Source: Cupriavidus sp. EM10 (lineage in GTDB: Bacteria > Pseudomonadota > Gammaproteobacteria > Burkholderiales > Burkholderiaceae). Taken from it: DNA of 64,000 nucleotides. Positions within the stretch are counted from its first letter, which is position 1; each line of letters starts with the position of its first letter. The notes below the pieces were generated by a model, which worked only from the letters and a program-made list of their open reading frames with translations, made no database searches and was not told where the DNA came from. Below, one piece after another: positions 18,057 to 27,751 of this stretch. The translations under genes and the position numbers were made by a program. Location of the stretch: positions 744,001 through 808,000 of the forward strand of contig NZ_CP076061.1 in assembly GCF_018729255.1 (NCBI RefSeq), written 5' to 3'.

Positions 18057-18721
18057 TCATCCCCGGCCGCAGATGTAGTTGACGAGCTCGGGCGTCAGCC
18101 AGGCCAGCGCGGCCAGCAGCACGGCCCAGACTGCCAGCAGGAAGTGCCAGTAGCGCGCGCAAAGCCCGATGCGCACCTGCGTGCGCGTGCCGCTGCCCCG
18201 GTCGAACGCGACGAACGCGAATCCCACCAGCCCGCCGATCATGTGAAGGCCGTGCATCGCCGTCAGCAGGTAGAAGAAGCTGCCGGCCGGGTTGCCGGCC
18301 GGCACCACATGCGATCCATACAGCGCCGCCCACGCCCAGAGCTGCGATCCCACGAACGCCAGCGCGCCCAGTCCGCCCAGCCGCAGCGCCACGCGCGCGC
18401 GCGCCATCCGGCCGGCACGGGCCGCCCGCGACGCCAACGCCATCGCCACGCTGGCCGTCGCCAGCAACGCCGTCGACAGCCAGACCTGCCACGGCAGGGC
18501 GATGCGGTGCCAGTCCGGGCTGTCCATGCGCATGATGTAGGCCGCCAGGAACAGCGTGAACAGCGCCGTCACCACAACCATGAACACCCACAGGCCCGTG
18601 CTGCCCGGCGCGCGCTGGCCGTGGCCATGCATGGCGTCGCCACCCGCACCGCTGCCCGGTGAATCGGGGATACGCGGAACACGCCGGCGCCTGCGTCGGC
18701 TGCCATCGGATCGGCGTTCAT
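18057..18721 (-). CDS. Second cytochrome c oxidase subunit III-like protein, frameshifted near the N-terminus
   Basis: ATG 18721 overlaps the subunit I stop (ATGA), which strongly suggests the start. The frame then differs from the conserved body. Adding one base to the G4 run at 18666-18669 connects MNADPMAADAGAGVFRVSP to the body and gives 221 residues. The body shows GLWVFMVVVTALFTLFLAAY, YLLTAMHGLHMIGGLVGFAF and YWHFLLAVWAVLLAALAW, i.e. the MHGLHMIGG and YWHF signatures of subunit III. An internal start at the MHGHG codon (near 18629) is the alternative if no base is missing. Having two subunit III homologues in one operon is notable. Confidence 0.82.
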
Positions 18722-20475
18722 GCGACGGCTCCCCGGCTTGGATGCGGCTCGGGCTCGGCACCACCGGCATCGGGCGGCGCATTCTGCGCGATAAAGTCCT
18801 CGGTGGCGCCCGGCACGCTGTACGCATAGGCCCAGCGGTACACCACGGGCAGATGTGGCCCCCAGTTGCCATGCACGGGCGGCGTCTGCGGTGTCTGCCA
18901 TTCCAGCGATGCGGCGCGCCACGGATTGGGCCCGGATGCATGGCCGCGCCGCAGGCTCCAGAACAGATTGAAGACGAACAGCAGTTGCGCCGCCGCCACC
19001 ACGAAAGCGGCCACCGAGATGTACATGTTCATCGTATGCGCCGATTCCGGGATGAAGCTGTAGTTGTCCCAGGCGTAGTACCGGCGCGGCATGCCCATGA
19101 TGCCCAGGTAGTGCATCGGAAAGAAGATGGCGTAGGTGCCCACGAACGTCACCCAGAAATGGATGCGGCCCATGGTGTCGTCGAGCATGCGTCCCGTCAC
19201 CTTTGGATACCAGTGGTAGATGCCGCCAAACACCACCAGGATCGGCGACACCCCCATCACCATGTGGAAGTGCGCCACCACGAAGTAGGTGTTGGAAAGC
19301 GGTATGTCGACACTGACGTTGCCGAGGAACAGCCCCGTCAGGCCGCCGATCACGAACGTGCTGATAAACGCGATGGCGAACAGCATCGGCACCGAGAAAT
19401 GGATATCGCCGCGCCACAACGTGATGACCCAGTTGTAGACCTTGATGGCTGTTGGCACCGCGATGATCAGCGTGGTCGTGGCGAAGAAGAAACCAAAGTA
19501 CGGGTTCATGCCGCTCACGAACATGTGGTGGGCCCAGACCACCACCGACAGCAGCCCGATCGCCAGAATGGCCCAGACCATCGTCCGGTAGCCGAAGATG
19601 CTCTTGCGCGCGTGCACGCTGACCAGGTCGGAAACGATGCCGAACGCGGGCAACGCCACGATATACACCTCGGGATGGCCAAAGAACCAGAACAGGTGCT
19701 GGAACAGCAGCGGGCTGCCGCCCTTGTAATTGAGCTGCTGGCCCATCGACACCATGGCCGGCATGAAGAAGCTGGTGCCCAGCGTCTTGTCGAGCAGCAT
19801 CATCACGCCCGAGACGAACAGCGCCGGGAACGCCAGCAGCGCCAGGATGGTGGCCATGAAGATGCCCCACACGGCCAGCGGCATGCGCAGCATCGTCATG
19901 CCCTCGGTACGTGCCTGCAGCACGGTGGTCACGTAGTTCAGGCCACCCATGGTGGCGGCCACGATGAATATCAGCAGCGACACCAGCATCAGGATGATGC
20001 CCCAGTCATGCCCAGGCGTGCCGGGCAGGATGGCCTGCGGCGGGTACAGCGTCCACCCCGCGCCAGTGGGCCCGCCGGGCACGAAGAAGCTGGTCAGCAG
20101 GACGATCACCGACAGGAAGTAGACCCAGAAGCTCAGCATGTTGAGGAACGGGAACACCATGTCGCGCGCGCCCACCATCAGCGGGATCAGGTAGTTGCCG
20201 AACCCGCCCAGGAACAGCGCCGTCAGCAGGTAGATCACCATGATCATGCCGTGCATGGTGACGAACTGGTAGTAGCGGTTGGCGTCGATGAAATCGAACT
20301 TCCCCGGAAACCCCAGCTGCATGCGCATCAGGTTGGACAATGCCACCCCGACCAGCCCCACGAAGATGGCCACCAGCGTGTATTGCACGGCAATCACCTT
20401 GTGGTCCTGGCTCCAGATGTAGCGGGTCCAGAAGCTCTGCGGGCCATGATGGGCGGCATCGTCGGCATAGGCCAT
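18718..20475 (-). CDS. ctaD: Cytochrome c oxidase subunit I (caa3-type)
   Basis: 585 residues, the catalytic heme-copper subunit that reduces oxygen to water and pumps protons. FFGHPEVYIVALPAFG holds the CuB histidine, the D-channel glutamate and the cross-linked tyrosine of the A1 subtype. VVVWAHHMFVSG supplies the CuB histidine pair, and YFVVAHFHMVMG the high-spin and low-spin heme histidines. TMHGMIMVIYLLTALFLGG is the family N-terminal heme region. Start at ATG 20475 after GAGGAGG. It follows ctaC by 14 bases and overlaps the next gene by four bases. Confidence 0.97.
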   Translation of the reverse strand: MAYADDAAHHGPQSFWTRYIWSQDHKVIAVQYTLVAIFVGLVGVALSNLMRMQLGFPGKFDFIDANRYYQFVTMHGMIMVIYLLTALFLGGFGNYLIPLMVGARDMVFPFLNMLSFWVYFLSVIVLLTSFFVPGGPTGAGWTLYPPQAILPGTPGHDWGIILMLVSLLIFIVAATMGGLNYVTTVLQARTEGMTMLRMPLAVWGIFMATILALLAFPALFVSGVMMLLDKTLGTSFFMPAMVSMGQQLNYKGGSPLLFQHLFWFFGHPEVYIVALPAFGIVSDLVSVHARKSIFGYRTMVWAILAIGLLSVVVWAHHMFVSGMNPYFGFFFATTTLIIAVPTAIKVYNWVITLWRGDIHFSVPMLFAIAFISTFVIGGLTGLFLGNVSVDIPLSNTYFVVAHFHMVMGVSPILVVFGGIYHWYPKVTGRMLDDTMGRIHFWVTFVGTYAIFFPMHYLGIMGMPRRYYAWDNYSFIPESAHTMNMYISVAAFVVAAAQLLFVFNLFWSLRRGHASGPNPWRAASLEWQTPQTPPVHGNWGPHLPVVYRWAYAYSVPGATEDFIAQNAPPDAGGAEPEPHPSRGAVA

Positions 20476-20489
20476 CGTGTCCTCCTCGC

Positions 20490-21656
20490 CTATTTTCCGG
20501 CCTGGGGCGCCGCACCGGCGCCGGAGCCCAGCGAATGGATATAGGCGGACAGCGCCGCCACTTCCGCATCGGTCACCGGCACCTTCGGCATGACCGGGCC
20601 AAAGCCCTTGACCACGCGCGCCTGCGGATCCTCGATTTCCTTCTTCAGGAAGGCGTCGTCGACGGTGGCGCTGCTGCCATCGGAAAACGACTGCGTGCTG
20701 CCGTACAGGCCCTTCCACGATGGCCCGACGCCCTGCGTGCCGTCGACGCTGTGGCAGGCCACGCAGCCCTTGCTTTGCGCCAGGGCCCGCCCCTGCTCGA
20801 CTGAACCGCTCGCACCGGCGCCGGCGGCAACCCCGGTACCGGGCAATGCCGCCGGCTGCGCGGCCTTGGCCTGGGTCATCGCGAAGGTCTGCTGCTTTGC
20901 CAGCCAGGCATCGAACGCCGCCTGATCTTCCACCACCACATGGCCACGCATGTTGTAGTGCCCCACACCGCAAAGCTGCGCACACAGGATGTCGAATTTC
21001 CCGGCCTGCGTGGGCGTGAACCAGAACGACGTGACCGTGCCGGGCACCATGTTCATGCGCGCCCGGAACGGCGGCACGTAGAAATCGTGCAGCACATCCT
21101 TGGACCTCAGCAGCACCTTGACCGGGCGGTTCAGCGGCAGATGGACTTCCGGACCCAGCACCACCACGTCGTCCTGGCCGTTCGGGTCGTCGGGGTTCAG
21201 GCCCATCGGATTGCCGGCGCTGGTGAAGCGCGGATCGCTGGTACCGAGTTCGCCACCCCGGCCGGGAAAGCGGAATGCCCATTGCCATTGCTGGCCCACC
21301 ACCTCCATCACCATGGCTTCGCGCGGCGGCCTGACATAGTCGGCATAGACGATCAGGCCGGGCGCCAGCAGCGCCATGATGCCCACCGCGCTCAGGCCGA
21401 TCAGCCAGTGCTCCAGCCGGCGGTTCTCGGGCTCGTAGGCGGCGCGGTGGCCTTCGCGATGCCGGAAGCGCCAGACGATATAGCCCAGCAGCACATTGAT
21501 GACGACGAAGAACAGGCCGGTGATGACGAGGGTAATGGTCAGCGTGTCGTCCATCTGTTTCCAGTTGGACGCCAGCGGCGTCAGCCACCAGGGGCTCAGG
21601 AAATGAAAGAGCACCGATGCCACGACCATGATCACGAGCACGACCGCGATCGCCAT
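20490..21656 (-). CDS. ctaC: Cytochrome c oxidase subunit II with fused cytochrome c domain (caa3-type)
   Basis: 388 residues. Two N-terminal membrane helices (VLVIMVVASVLFHFLSPWWL and LTITLVITGLFFVVINVLLG) precede a cupredoxin domain with the aromatic QQWQWAF motif and the CuA ligands CAQLCGVGHYNM. A C-terminal mono-heme cytochrome c domain follows, with CVACHS and a distal methionine near FGPVMPKV. The fused cytochrome domain defines the caa3 class. First gene of the operon; ATG 21656 is preceded by GGAGGGGGAC. The order is ctaC, ctaD, subunit III-like, subunit III, subunit IV. Confidence 0.96.
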   Translation of the reverse strand: MAIAVVLVIMVVASVLFHFLSPWWLTPLASNWKQMDDTLTITLVITGLFFVVINVLLGYIVWRFRHREGHRAAYEPENRRLEHWLIGLSAVGIMALLAPGLIVYADYVRPPREAMVMEVVGQQWQWAFRFPGRGGELGTSDPRFTSAGNPMGLNPDDPNGQDDVVVLGPEVHLPLNRPVKVLLRSKDVLHDFYVPPFRARMNMVPGTVTSFWFTPTQAGKFDILCAQLCGVGHYNMRGHVVVEDQAAFDAWLAKQQTFAMTQAKAAQPAALPGTGVAAGAGASGSVEQGRALAQSKGCVACHSVDGTQGVGPSWKGLYGSTQSFSDGSSATVDDAFLKKEIEDPQARVVKGFGPVMPKVPVTDAEVAALSAYIHSLGSGAGAAPQAGK

Positions 21657-21949
21657 GTCCCCCTCCTCTTACGCACGCAAGGGAACGGGCCGGAAGGCAG
21701 GGGCAGGCAGGTGCGCCCGTTCACGCACGTGGAATAAGACTAGTGCATCGGTTCAGGCCACTGCAAGGCGACATGCGCCCGCCATGGTTCGGAGACACTC
21801 GCGCGCCCGCTCACCACATGTCTCGCGTGCGGCACAGCAAAAAATGGCAGTGGGGACATCGCCAGTCCCGACTGCCATCCGTGCCGCACGCGGGCCGTGG
21901 CTCGCGGCCAGGGCGTGCGTACTCCGACTTGCATCACATGACGATGTAT
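21657..21949. other. Intergenic region upstream of the caa3 operon
   Basis: 293 bases between ctaC and the end of the membrane-protein gene at 21950. It should carry the oxidase promoter, but I cannot fix -35/-10 boxes with confidence and see no TTGAT-N4-ATCAA FNR site. Confidence 0.5.
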
Positions 21950-22453
21950 CTAATGCACGACATCGCGCGACTCCAGCTTCCAGTAGAACAGCGCGATGCA
22001 CATGCCGAACATCAGGTGGCCCACCAGCGTATGCCAGCCCCGCGCATCCACGAACCACGGAAACGCGACCGTCATCACGTAGAAGTTGAACAGGTAGACC
22101 ACCAGCCCGAAGCCGGCGCCCACCAGCATCGACATCCCCACGCTGGAATCCAGCTGGAACGGCGCGATCAGGGCGCAGAGCGCGCAGCCCAGCACAATGC
22201 CGATCACGAAGTGGATGATCAGCGCCACGGCCACCGTGCTGACGCTGAACATCGACGTCTGCAGCACCTCGCGCCCCATCACGATGGCGGCGATCATGCG
22301 CGTGGTGCCCCACGGATGCACGCCGGCCACCATGCTCGACCAGAACATCTCCACGACGATCAGCAACGCGCCCGCAGCAAGGCCCGATACGGCGGCGGCA
22401 GACCAGTCGGGCAGGCGGCGCACGTATTGATGCGAATGCATGTGAAGTTCCAT
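21950..22453 (-). CDS. Conserved membrane protein of unknown function
   Basis: 167 residues from ATG 22453 with GGAGGGAGCT upstream. It has four or five hydrophobic helices: AAAVSGLAAGALLIVVEMFW, STVAVALIIHFVIGIVLGCA, SMLVGAGFGLVVYLFNFYVM and GHLMFGMCIALFYW. The histidine-rich start (MELHMHSHQY) and the WGTTRMIAAIVMG segment after helix 1 are distinctive. I do not recognise a functional family. It is on the same strand as the oxidase operon but 293 bases upstream of it. Confidence 0.75.
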   Translation of the reverse strand: MELHMHSHQYVRRLPDWSAAAVSGLAAGALLIVVEMFWSSMVAGVHPWGTTRMIAAIVMGREVLQTSMFSVSTVAVALIIHFVIGIVLGCALCALIAPFQLDSSVGMSMLVGAGFGLVVYLFNFYVMTVAFPWFVDARGWHTLVGHLMFGMCIALFYWKLESRDVVH

Positions 22454-22704
22454 AGCTCCCTCCGTTGGTGACCGATGATGGCCATCATGAGTCCAGCATA
22501 GGACACGCGTCGAGGCAGGTGCGAACAGCGCTTGCGCCCGGCGCATTGTGCAGCGCGGCGCAACGTGCGCGCTGCCTGACGGAAGGACGAGCCGGAATTC
22601 TGCAAGCGTTTCAAACATTGCGGGACAACCCTGACGCTTCCGGCCTTGTATTCGCCACCCACGGCCTATACTGGAAACAGAAAGAAACAAGACAGGAGAC
22701 CGCC

Positions 22705-22887
22705 ATGATCCACCTTCAGGCGCACGATCTTGTATTTTTGATCCCCATGGCACTCGTCGGGCTGCTGGCGATGGGTGCGATCCCGGTGGCCGCCAAGGCG
22801 CTGCGTATCAGCTGCCGTTGCGCGGGCGCAATCATCGGGGTACTTCTCGGGGTGCTGGTGCTGGAAGCACTGCCGCTGCTGATCTAG
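22705..22887 (+). CDS. Small two-helix membrane protein
   Basis: 60 residues from ATG 22705, with CAGGAGA at the right spacing. It has two hydrophobic stretches (VFLIPMALVGLLAMGAIPVA and GAIIGVLLGVLVLEALPLLI) separated by a short basic, cysteine-containing loop (RISCRCAG). Divergent from the membrane protein at 21950 and followed 46 bases later by another small gene with an even stronger ribosome site. Function unknown. Confidence 0.65.
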   Translation: MIHLQAHDLVFLIPMALVGLLAMGAIPVAAKALRISCRCAGAIIGVLLGVLVLEALPLLI

Positions 22888-22933
22888 CGGCGCAGTTCGA
22901 AAGAGAAGCGCCTTTGAGAGAAGGAGGCGCGAG

Positions 22934-23107
22934 ATGTCGCTGACCCTGCTCGCTGCCGCGATGGCCGCGCTGCTGACCGTGACCGTCGTGCTGGCGCTAT
23001 GGCGCTGCGGCCATCCGTACCGCACGCGCTACACGCGTTGCGCGCGCCGGCGCAAGCGTGCCGGCCTGTGCAGGGAGATGCGGCAAAGGCACTCCCACGT
23101 GCCCTGA
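22934..23107 (+). CDS. Very small membrane-anchored basic protein
   Basis: 57 residues. AAGGAGG (22921-22927) is a near-perfect ribosome site six bases before ATG 22934. One hydrophobic helix (LLAAAMAALLTVTVVLALW) is followed by a strongly basic tail rich in Arg and Cys (RYTRCARRRKRAGLC). Short and hence easily missed. The translation signals and single-pass topology support a real gene, likely co-transcribed with the 60-residue gene upstream. Function unknown. Confidence 0.55.
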   Translation: MSLTLLAAAMAALLTVTVVLALWRCGHPYRTRYTRCARRRKRAGLCREMRQRHSHVP

Positions 23108-23167
23108 AGCTGCGGAAGCTGCTGAAGCTGCTGAAGGCTGCTGAAGCCCGCGAATGCCGGCCGGGCT

Positions 23168-23356
23168 TCAGATCTCGATCATCGAGAAATCGGCCTTGTA
23201 GACGTCGCATTCGGGGCAACGCCAGTCCTCGGGGATATCTTCCCACCGCGTGCCGGGCGCAATGCCGTCGTCGGGCCAGCCCTGTTCCTCGTCGTACACC
23301 CACCCGCAAATCAGGCAAACCCACGTCTTGTAGGCAATCGCTTCCTGCTCCAACAC
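23168..23356 (-). CDS. Rubredoxin
   Basis: 62 residues, one-iron electron carrier. The two iron-binding loops are visible: [19 protein letters not shown] (C-x2-C-G-x-V-Y-D) and [13 protein letters not shown] (C-P-x-C). Between them [15 protein letters not shown] is the standard rubredoxin core. Partner proteins could be alkane hydroxylase or an oxygen/peroxide reductase; neither is next to it here. Confidence 0.96.
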   Translation of the reverse strand: MLEQEAIAYKTWVCLICGWVYDEEQGWPDDGIAPGTRWEDIPEDWRCPECDVYKADFSMIEI

Positions 23357-23479
23357 TCGCTCCTTGTGATCGTCAATCCATCAGTTCGGGGCGAATGATA
23401 CGCGGTTTCGGCAACACCACCGGGGCGCGGCGTTCGAAGCTTTCGTTCAAACGCCGCGGCCGGCCGCCCGTCCGCAGGG

Positions 23480-26400
23480 CTACTGCCGGATCGAGAAGTC
23501 CACGCGGTTCGGCGTGCCCTTGTCCTTGATGCCCTCGGCAGTCAGCTTGGGCGCCGTCAGGAACAGCTTCGAATCCGGTACCTTGCCGTCACGCTCCAGC
23601 GACTGCTTGACCGCCAGCGCGCGCTGGTCCGCCAGCGCACGCAGCTCGGCATCGGTGACCGGCGCGTTCTCCAGCAGCAGTTTCTCCATCTCGTTGGGCG
23701 GCAGCGACTTGTTCAGGCCGATGAAATTCTTCGGCTTCTTGAAAGACTCGCGCTTGTACACCGCCTCCAGGTATTTCGGATATTCCTGCTTCGACACCGT
23801 CACCCGCGCGCCCTGGTCGCCGCCCTCGCCTTCCTCGGCCTGGGCACCGTCCTGAGCCGAACGGCGCAGATCGCGCTGCTTGGCCTCGGCCACGCGCTGG
23901 TCAAGCCAGACACGGCGCGCGCCATCGGCATCGGTAGCGGGGTCGATCCGCCCGCTGATTTCCAGGCGCAGCGACGGGCGATCGTTGAGCGCCTTGCCGA
24001 TGGTCTCGATCTTCTTGCGCGCGTCGTCCGTCAGCGTCGACGACCCGGGCGCGAACTCGATATAGCCAAGCTCCTCGCCGCTGCCGCCAAACGCCGAGGC
24101 AATCAGCGAGAACGGCGACGTGATCGCCTTCGTCAGCAGGTTCACGATCACGCGCATGATCACGCCGCCAATGCTGAACTCGGGGTCCGACAGCGATCCC
24201 GACACCGGCAGGTTGATGTCGATCACGCCGTTGCGGTCCTTCAGCAGCGACACGGCCAGCAGCACGGGCAGCTTCACGGCGTCCGGGCTGTCCACCCTTT
24301 CGCCGAACGTGAGCTGATCCAGGTACAGGTGATTCCTGGCGTCCAGCTTGCCGTTCTCGATCTTGTACGCCACATCGACGGTCAGCTTGCCCTTGGTGAT
24401 CGGGTAGCCCGCATACTTGGCCGCGTACGGCGTCAGCCGCGTCAGTTCCACGCCAGCCGCCTTGGCCGCGATGTCCAGGTAAAGCTGCTCGCCCAGCGGA
24501 TTCAGCTTGCCGCTGATGCTGACCGGCGCATCGTCGTCCAGGCGGCTGTCGAGCACCAGGTCAGCCGGTGTGGGATCGGCCGACGACACCTTCGACACCG
24601 ACCCCTTCATGTCGGTCAGGTTGGCCGAATAGTTGGGCTTGACGAAGAAGTCCGAGAAGTTGATGTTGCCCTTGTTGATCGTCACCCCGCCCAGGCGGAT
24701 CTGGGGCTTCGGGCCCGTCGCCTGCTTCGCAGGGGCGCCTGCGGGCAGGCCTGGCCTCAGGGCCGATGCGGGGCTGGCCTGCGTCAGGCTGGTAGACGGC
24801 GCGGCCTCGCCCTTTTCGGCGCCGCCGGCCATCACGTCCTGCAGGTTCAGCCTGCCATTGGCGTTGAGGATCACGCGCGCATAGAAGTCGTTCAGCGCCA
24901 CGTTGTTGACGCCGACCTGCATCGGCCCTCTGGCGTCGTCCATGTTGAAGTCGATGCCGTTGACGGCCAGCGCCCGCCAGCGCAGGAAATCGTCCCCGGT
25001 GATCCGGTCGACGGTGCGCACGTTGCCGGCAAGCGCATTGCCGCTGAAGCGCACTGCAATCGGCTTGCCGGCCGGCGCGTCATAGGCCACCTTGCCCTTG
25101 AGCGTCATCGTGCCGCTGCGCAGCGCCGCGTTGAAGCGGTCGGCCAGATAGGGCTGCAGCGGTGCCATGTCGAGGTCACGCAGGTCCAGCTGCAGCTGCG
25201 CGGCCGGGCCCGTCGGCATGACCTGGCCGTCGATGTTCATCACGCCCTTGCGGCCGCTTTCCGCGTGCAGCTTCATCGGCAGCGCCCCTGGCGACAGCGG
25301 CCAGGTGATGGTGCCGGTGCTCAGGCCGATATTGCGGAACTGGAGGATCACCGGCCTGCCGCGATTGGCTTCGGCCGGTGCGTAGTCCGCCAGCCGCGCT
25401 TCGCCGCCGTCCACCGCCACCTTGCCGACGCGCACCGTCCACCCCGGTGCGGCCGCGCCGCCGTTGGCTTGCGGCGCGGGCCTTGTGGCACCCTTCTGCG
25501 CCACCGCCTTCTGTTCGGCGGATTCGGTCGCCCAGATCTGCGCCGATTCCAGCAACTGGCCCCGATGGTCGCGTGTGGCCGAGATGCGCGGCTTTACCAG
25601 CGCCACCTGCCCGGCCTCGAAGGTCTGCTTCGCCAGGTCCAGCTGGATATCGTCGAGAACCAGCTTGTCGGCGTTGACCAGCGGCAGGTTGGCGCCTGCC
25701 GCGTCCGCCACGCGCGCCGTGCGGACATTGCGAGCCGCCCTGGCGCCGCGCCTGGCCGGGGCCGCGGCGGCGTCATCGCCATCTGCGGCAGCCGACGCTG
25801 CCGAGCCGCCCGGCACCTTGACCGGCTCCCGCGTGGCCACATACACCGGCGAAAGCTCGACGCGCGATTTCTGCAGCGTGAACTGGAATACCGGCTGCGT
25901 CCACGCCATCGTGTAGTGCAGTTCGGCATTGACGGCGGTTTCGCCAAACTGGCTGTGCAGCGCGCGCGGCCACCATGCCGAGAAGCCCTGCGGGCGCAGG
26001 CCGGCCGTTTCCAGCGTGCCGGTCAGCGTGCCCTGCTTCAGGCCCAGTTCCCCCGTGTGCTTGATGGTCTGCCCGTTGGCAATCGTGATATTGGCGTCGA
26101 GCTTGGCCGGCTTGTCCCCGGTACTGGCCACGTTGGCCACGTCAACGTTGACCGGCCCGATATCGAGCTTGCCGGGACCGGACGGCGCCAGTTCGTCGAC
26201 AAACCCGAGTCTGGCGTCCTTGACCGTGACACGGTCGACCGCATACGACCACGGCACCTCGTCGGCCTTGGCCGGCGGCTGTACGCCGGCTGCCGCCGGT
26301 GCGGACGCAGCCGATGCCGCAGCGCCCGATGCTGGCGCGACGGACTTCGCCTGGACCTGCGCGGCTGCCTTCGGCGCTGGCGCCGCCGCCGGCAGAAAGG

Positions 26401-27451
26401 CCGTGGCCAGGTTCAGCGAACCGTCCTGGCGACGCAGCGCCTGCAGGTCGAATCCTTCCAGCTCGATGCTCTTTACATGGGCGGTGTGCGCCAGCGGCTC
26501 CACGCGGTCCAGGTCGACGGCCAGGCGGCCGGCCTTGACGAGCGGCGCGCCAGCGCGGGTCTGCACGTCGGCTTCGCGCAGCGCGACGGTGCCGGATACA
26601 TACAAGTCCTGCTTGTCCTTCTCCTGCCGGAAACCGACCTTCAACCGTGTATCGACCAGACCGCCCTTGACCTGCGCATCCTTCAGTTTTGGCGCAAAGG
26701 CCATGTACTTCGCCACCTCCAGGCCGTCCAGATTGACGTTGAGGTCGGTCTGATGGCTATCGGAAAACGGCTGCGACGTACCCTCCAGCGCCAACGGCGT
26801 GCCATTGATCTTGGCAAATAGCGACGGACGTGTATTGATCGCCACATCGTGCGGCAAATTCGACAGGAATGGCAGTGTCAGCGTGAAGTTCTCCACGCGC
26901 TGGACGGTATCGAGCAGCTTGTCGTCATAAACGAAGCTGCCGTTGCTCACGGCGATATTGCTCACCGAGAACCGGGCCGGCTTGCTGTCGGCCGGCTTGG
27001 GCGGCTGCGCGGCAAAGCGCTCCTGGATATCGGCGAAACTCATGCGGCCATCGGCATTGCGCACCACATGCACGCTGAGCCGGTCCACATGCAGGAAATC
27101 GACCACGGGCGCCAGATGCCAGATCGACGCGGCGGAAGTATTGGCTTCGACCTCGCCCAGCGTCAGCATGGGCGTCTTGCCGTCGGGTTCGAAAATGGTC
27201 AGGTCGTTGAGCGTCGCGGCCAGTTCGAACGGCCGGAATTGCGCGGAACCCAGCGTGACCTTGCGGCCAAGCGCCTCGGTCGCATTCTTCTCTACCAGGT
27301 ATTTGATCAGCGGCGGCCCGCCAAAATAGCCGGCCAGGCCGAATACCGCCACCGCGGCCACCAGGCCGCCCGCGACGCGCACTGCCACGCGCCGGCGTGG
27401 CGTCGCCATGGCCGCCCCTGTCGCAGCCTGGATGGAATCCTTGAAAGCCAT
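23480..27451 (-). CDS. AsmA-like DUF748 protein with C-terminal OmpA-like segment
   Basis: 1323 residues. One N-terminal transmembrane anchor (VAVRVAGGLVAAVAVFGLAG) and then a very long periplasmic region made of repeated AsmA/DUF748 units (LGRKVTLGSAQFRPFELAA, VSNIAVSNGSFVYDD, IRLGGVTINKGNINFSDFFV). AsmA-like proteins are bridge-shaped and are thought to move lipids between inner and outer membrane. Near residue 1150 is an OmpA/MotB-like stretch, LGYIEFAPGSSTLTDDARKK, which resembles a peptidoglycan-associated domain start. Ala/Pro-rich linkers separate the units. Single-gene transcript, divergent from the MHS transporter. Confidence 0.88.
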   Translation of the reverse strand: MAFKDSIQAATGAAMATPRRRVAVRVAGGLVAAVAVFGLAGYFGGPPLIKYLVEKNATEALGRKVTLGSAQFRPFELAATLNDLTIFEPDGKTPMLTLGEVEANTSAASIWHLAPVVDFLHVDRLSVHVVRNADGRMSFADIQERFAAQPPKPADSKPARFSVSNIAVSNGSFVYDDKLLDTVQRVENFTLTLPFLSNLPHDVAINTRPSLFAKINGTPLALEGTSQPFSDSHQTDLNVNLDGLEVAKYMAFAPKLKDAQVKGGLVDTRLKVGFRQEKDKQDLYVSGTVALREADVQTRAGAPLVKAGRLAVDLDRVEPLAHTAHVKSIELEGFDLQALRRQDGSLNLATAFLPAAAPAPKAAAQVQAKSVAPASGAAASAASAPAAAGVQPPAKADEVPWSYAVDRVTVKDARLGFVDELAPSGPGKLDIGPVNVDVANVASTGDKPAKLDANITIANGQTIKHTGELGLKQGTLTGTLETAGLRPQGFSAWWPRALHSQFGETAVNAELHYTMAWTQPVFQFTLQKSRVELSPVYVATREPVKVPGGSAASAAADGDDAAAAPARRGARAARNVRTARVADAAGANLPLVNADKLVLDDIQLDLAKQTFEAGQVALVKPRISATRDHRGQLLESAQIWATESAEQKAVAQKGATRPAPQANGGAAAPGWTVRVGKVAVDGGEARLADYAPAEANRGRPVILQFRNIGLSTGTITWPLSPGALPMKLHAESGRKGVMNIDGQVMPTGPAAQLQLDLRDLDMAPLQPYLADRFNAALRSGTMTLKGKVAYDAPAGKPIAVRFSGNALAGNVRTVDRITGDDFLRWRALAVNGIDFNMDDARGPMQVGVNNVALNDFYARVILNANGRLNLQDVMAGGAEKGEAAPSTSLTQASPASALRPGLPAGAPAKQATGPKPQIRLGGVTINKGNINFSDFFVKPNYSANLTDMKGSVSKVSSADPTPADLVLDSRLDDDAPVSISGKLNPLGEQLYLDIAAKAAGVELTRLTPYAAKYAGYPITKGKLTVDVAYKIENGKLDARNHLYLDQLTFGERVDSPDAVKLPVLLAVSLLKDRNGVIDINLPVSGSLSDPEFSIGGVIMRVIVNLLTKAITSPFSLIASAFGGSGEELGYIEFAPGSSTLTDDARKKIETIGKALNDRPSLRLEISGRIDPATDADGARRVWLDQRVAEAKQRDLRRSAQDGAQAEEGEGGDQGARVTVSKQEYPKYLEAVYKRESFKKPKNFIGLNKSLPPNEMEKLLLENAPVTDAELRALADQRALAVKQSLERDGKVPDSKLFLTAPKLTAEGIKDKGTPNRVDFSIRQ

Positions 27452-27751
27452 GTCACCCCAGAATATATGACCCCGCGCATTTGGCGCTTTGTGCCCCGGA
27501 TTTCACTTGTTTTTGCATTATGGAGACGGATTATGGCAGCGCAACCGGCGATTTAGTATTGAATCTGATCGAAACCACAGATGAAACACGTCGATCTGGT
27601 ATCTTTACGCCTTTGCGAAGCGTCCCGTCGTGCCCGCCTGCTTACCCGCCGGCCCCGGTTCGCCAAGTTCGTGTCGTGATCCCTCGGCCGTCTCCCTCCA
27701 CGTCATCCGTGTTGCGCGCTTCGCATGTGAATGTATCCATGCGAGTCTTTC
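27452..27751. other. Divergent intergenic region, DUF748 gene and MHS transporter
   Basis: 300 bases between divergent genes, AT-richer than its flanks. It must hold both promoters; I see no decisive boxes and no additional gene. Confidence 0.5.

Noticed and set aside
24329..26821. 830-residue plus-strand frame inside the DUF748 gene
   Set aside because: Antisense shadow of a well-supported large gene; low-complexity Arg/Gly/Gln composition.
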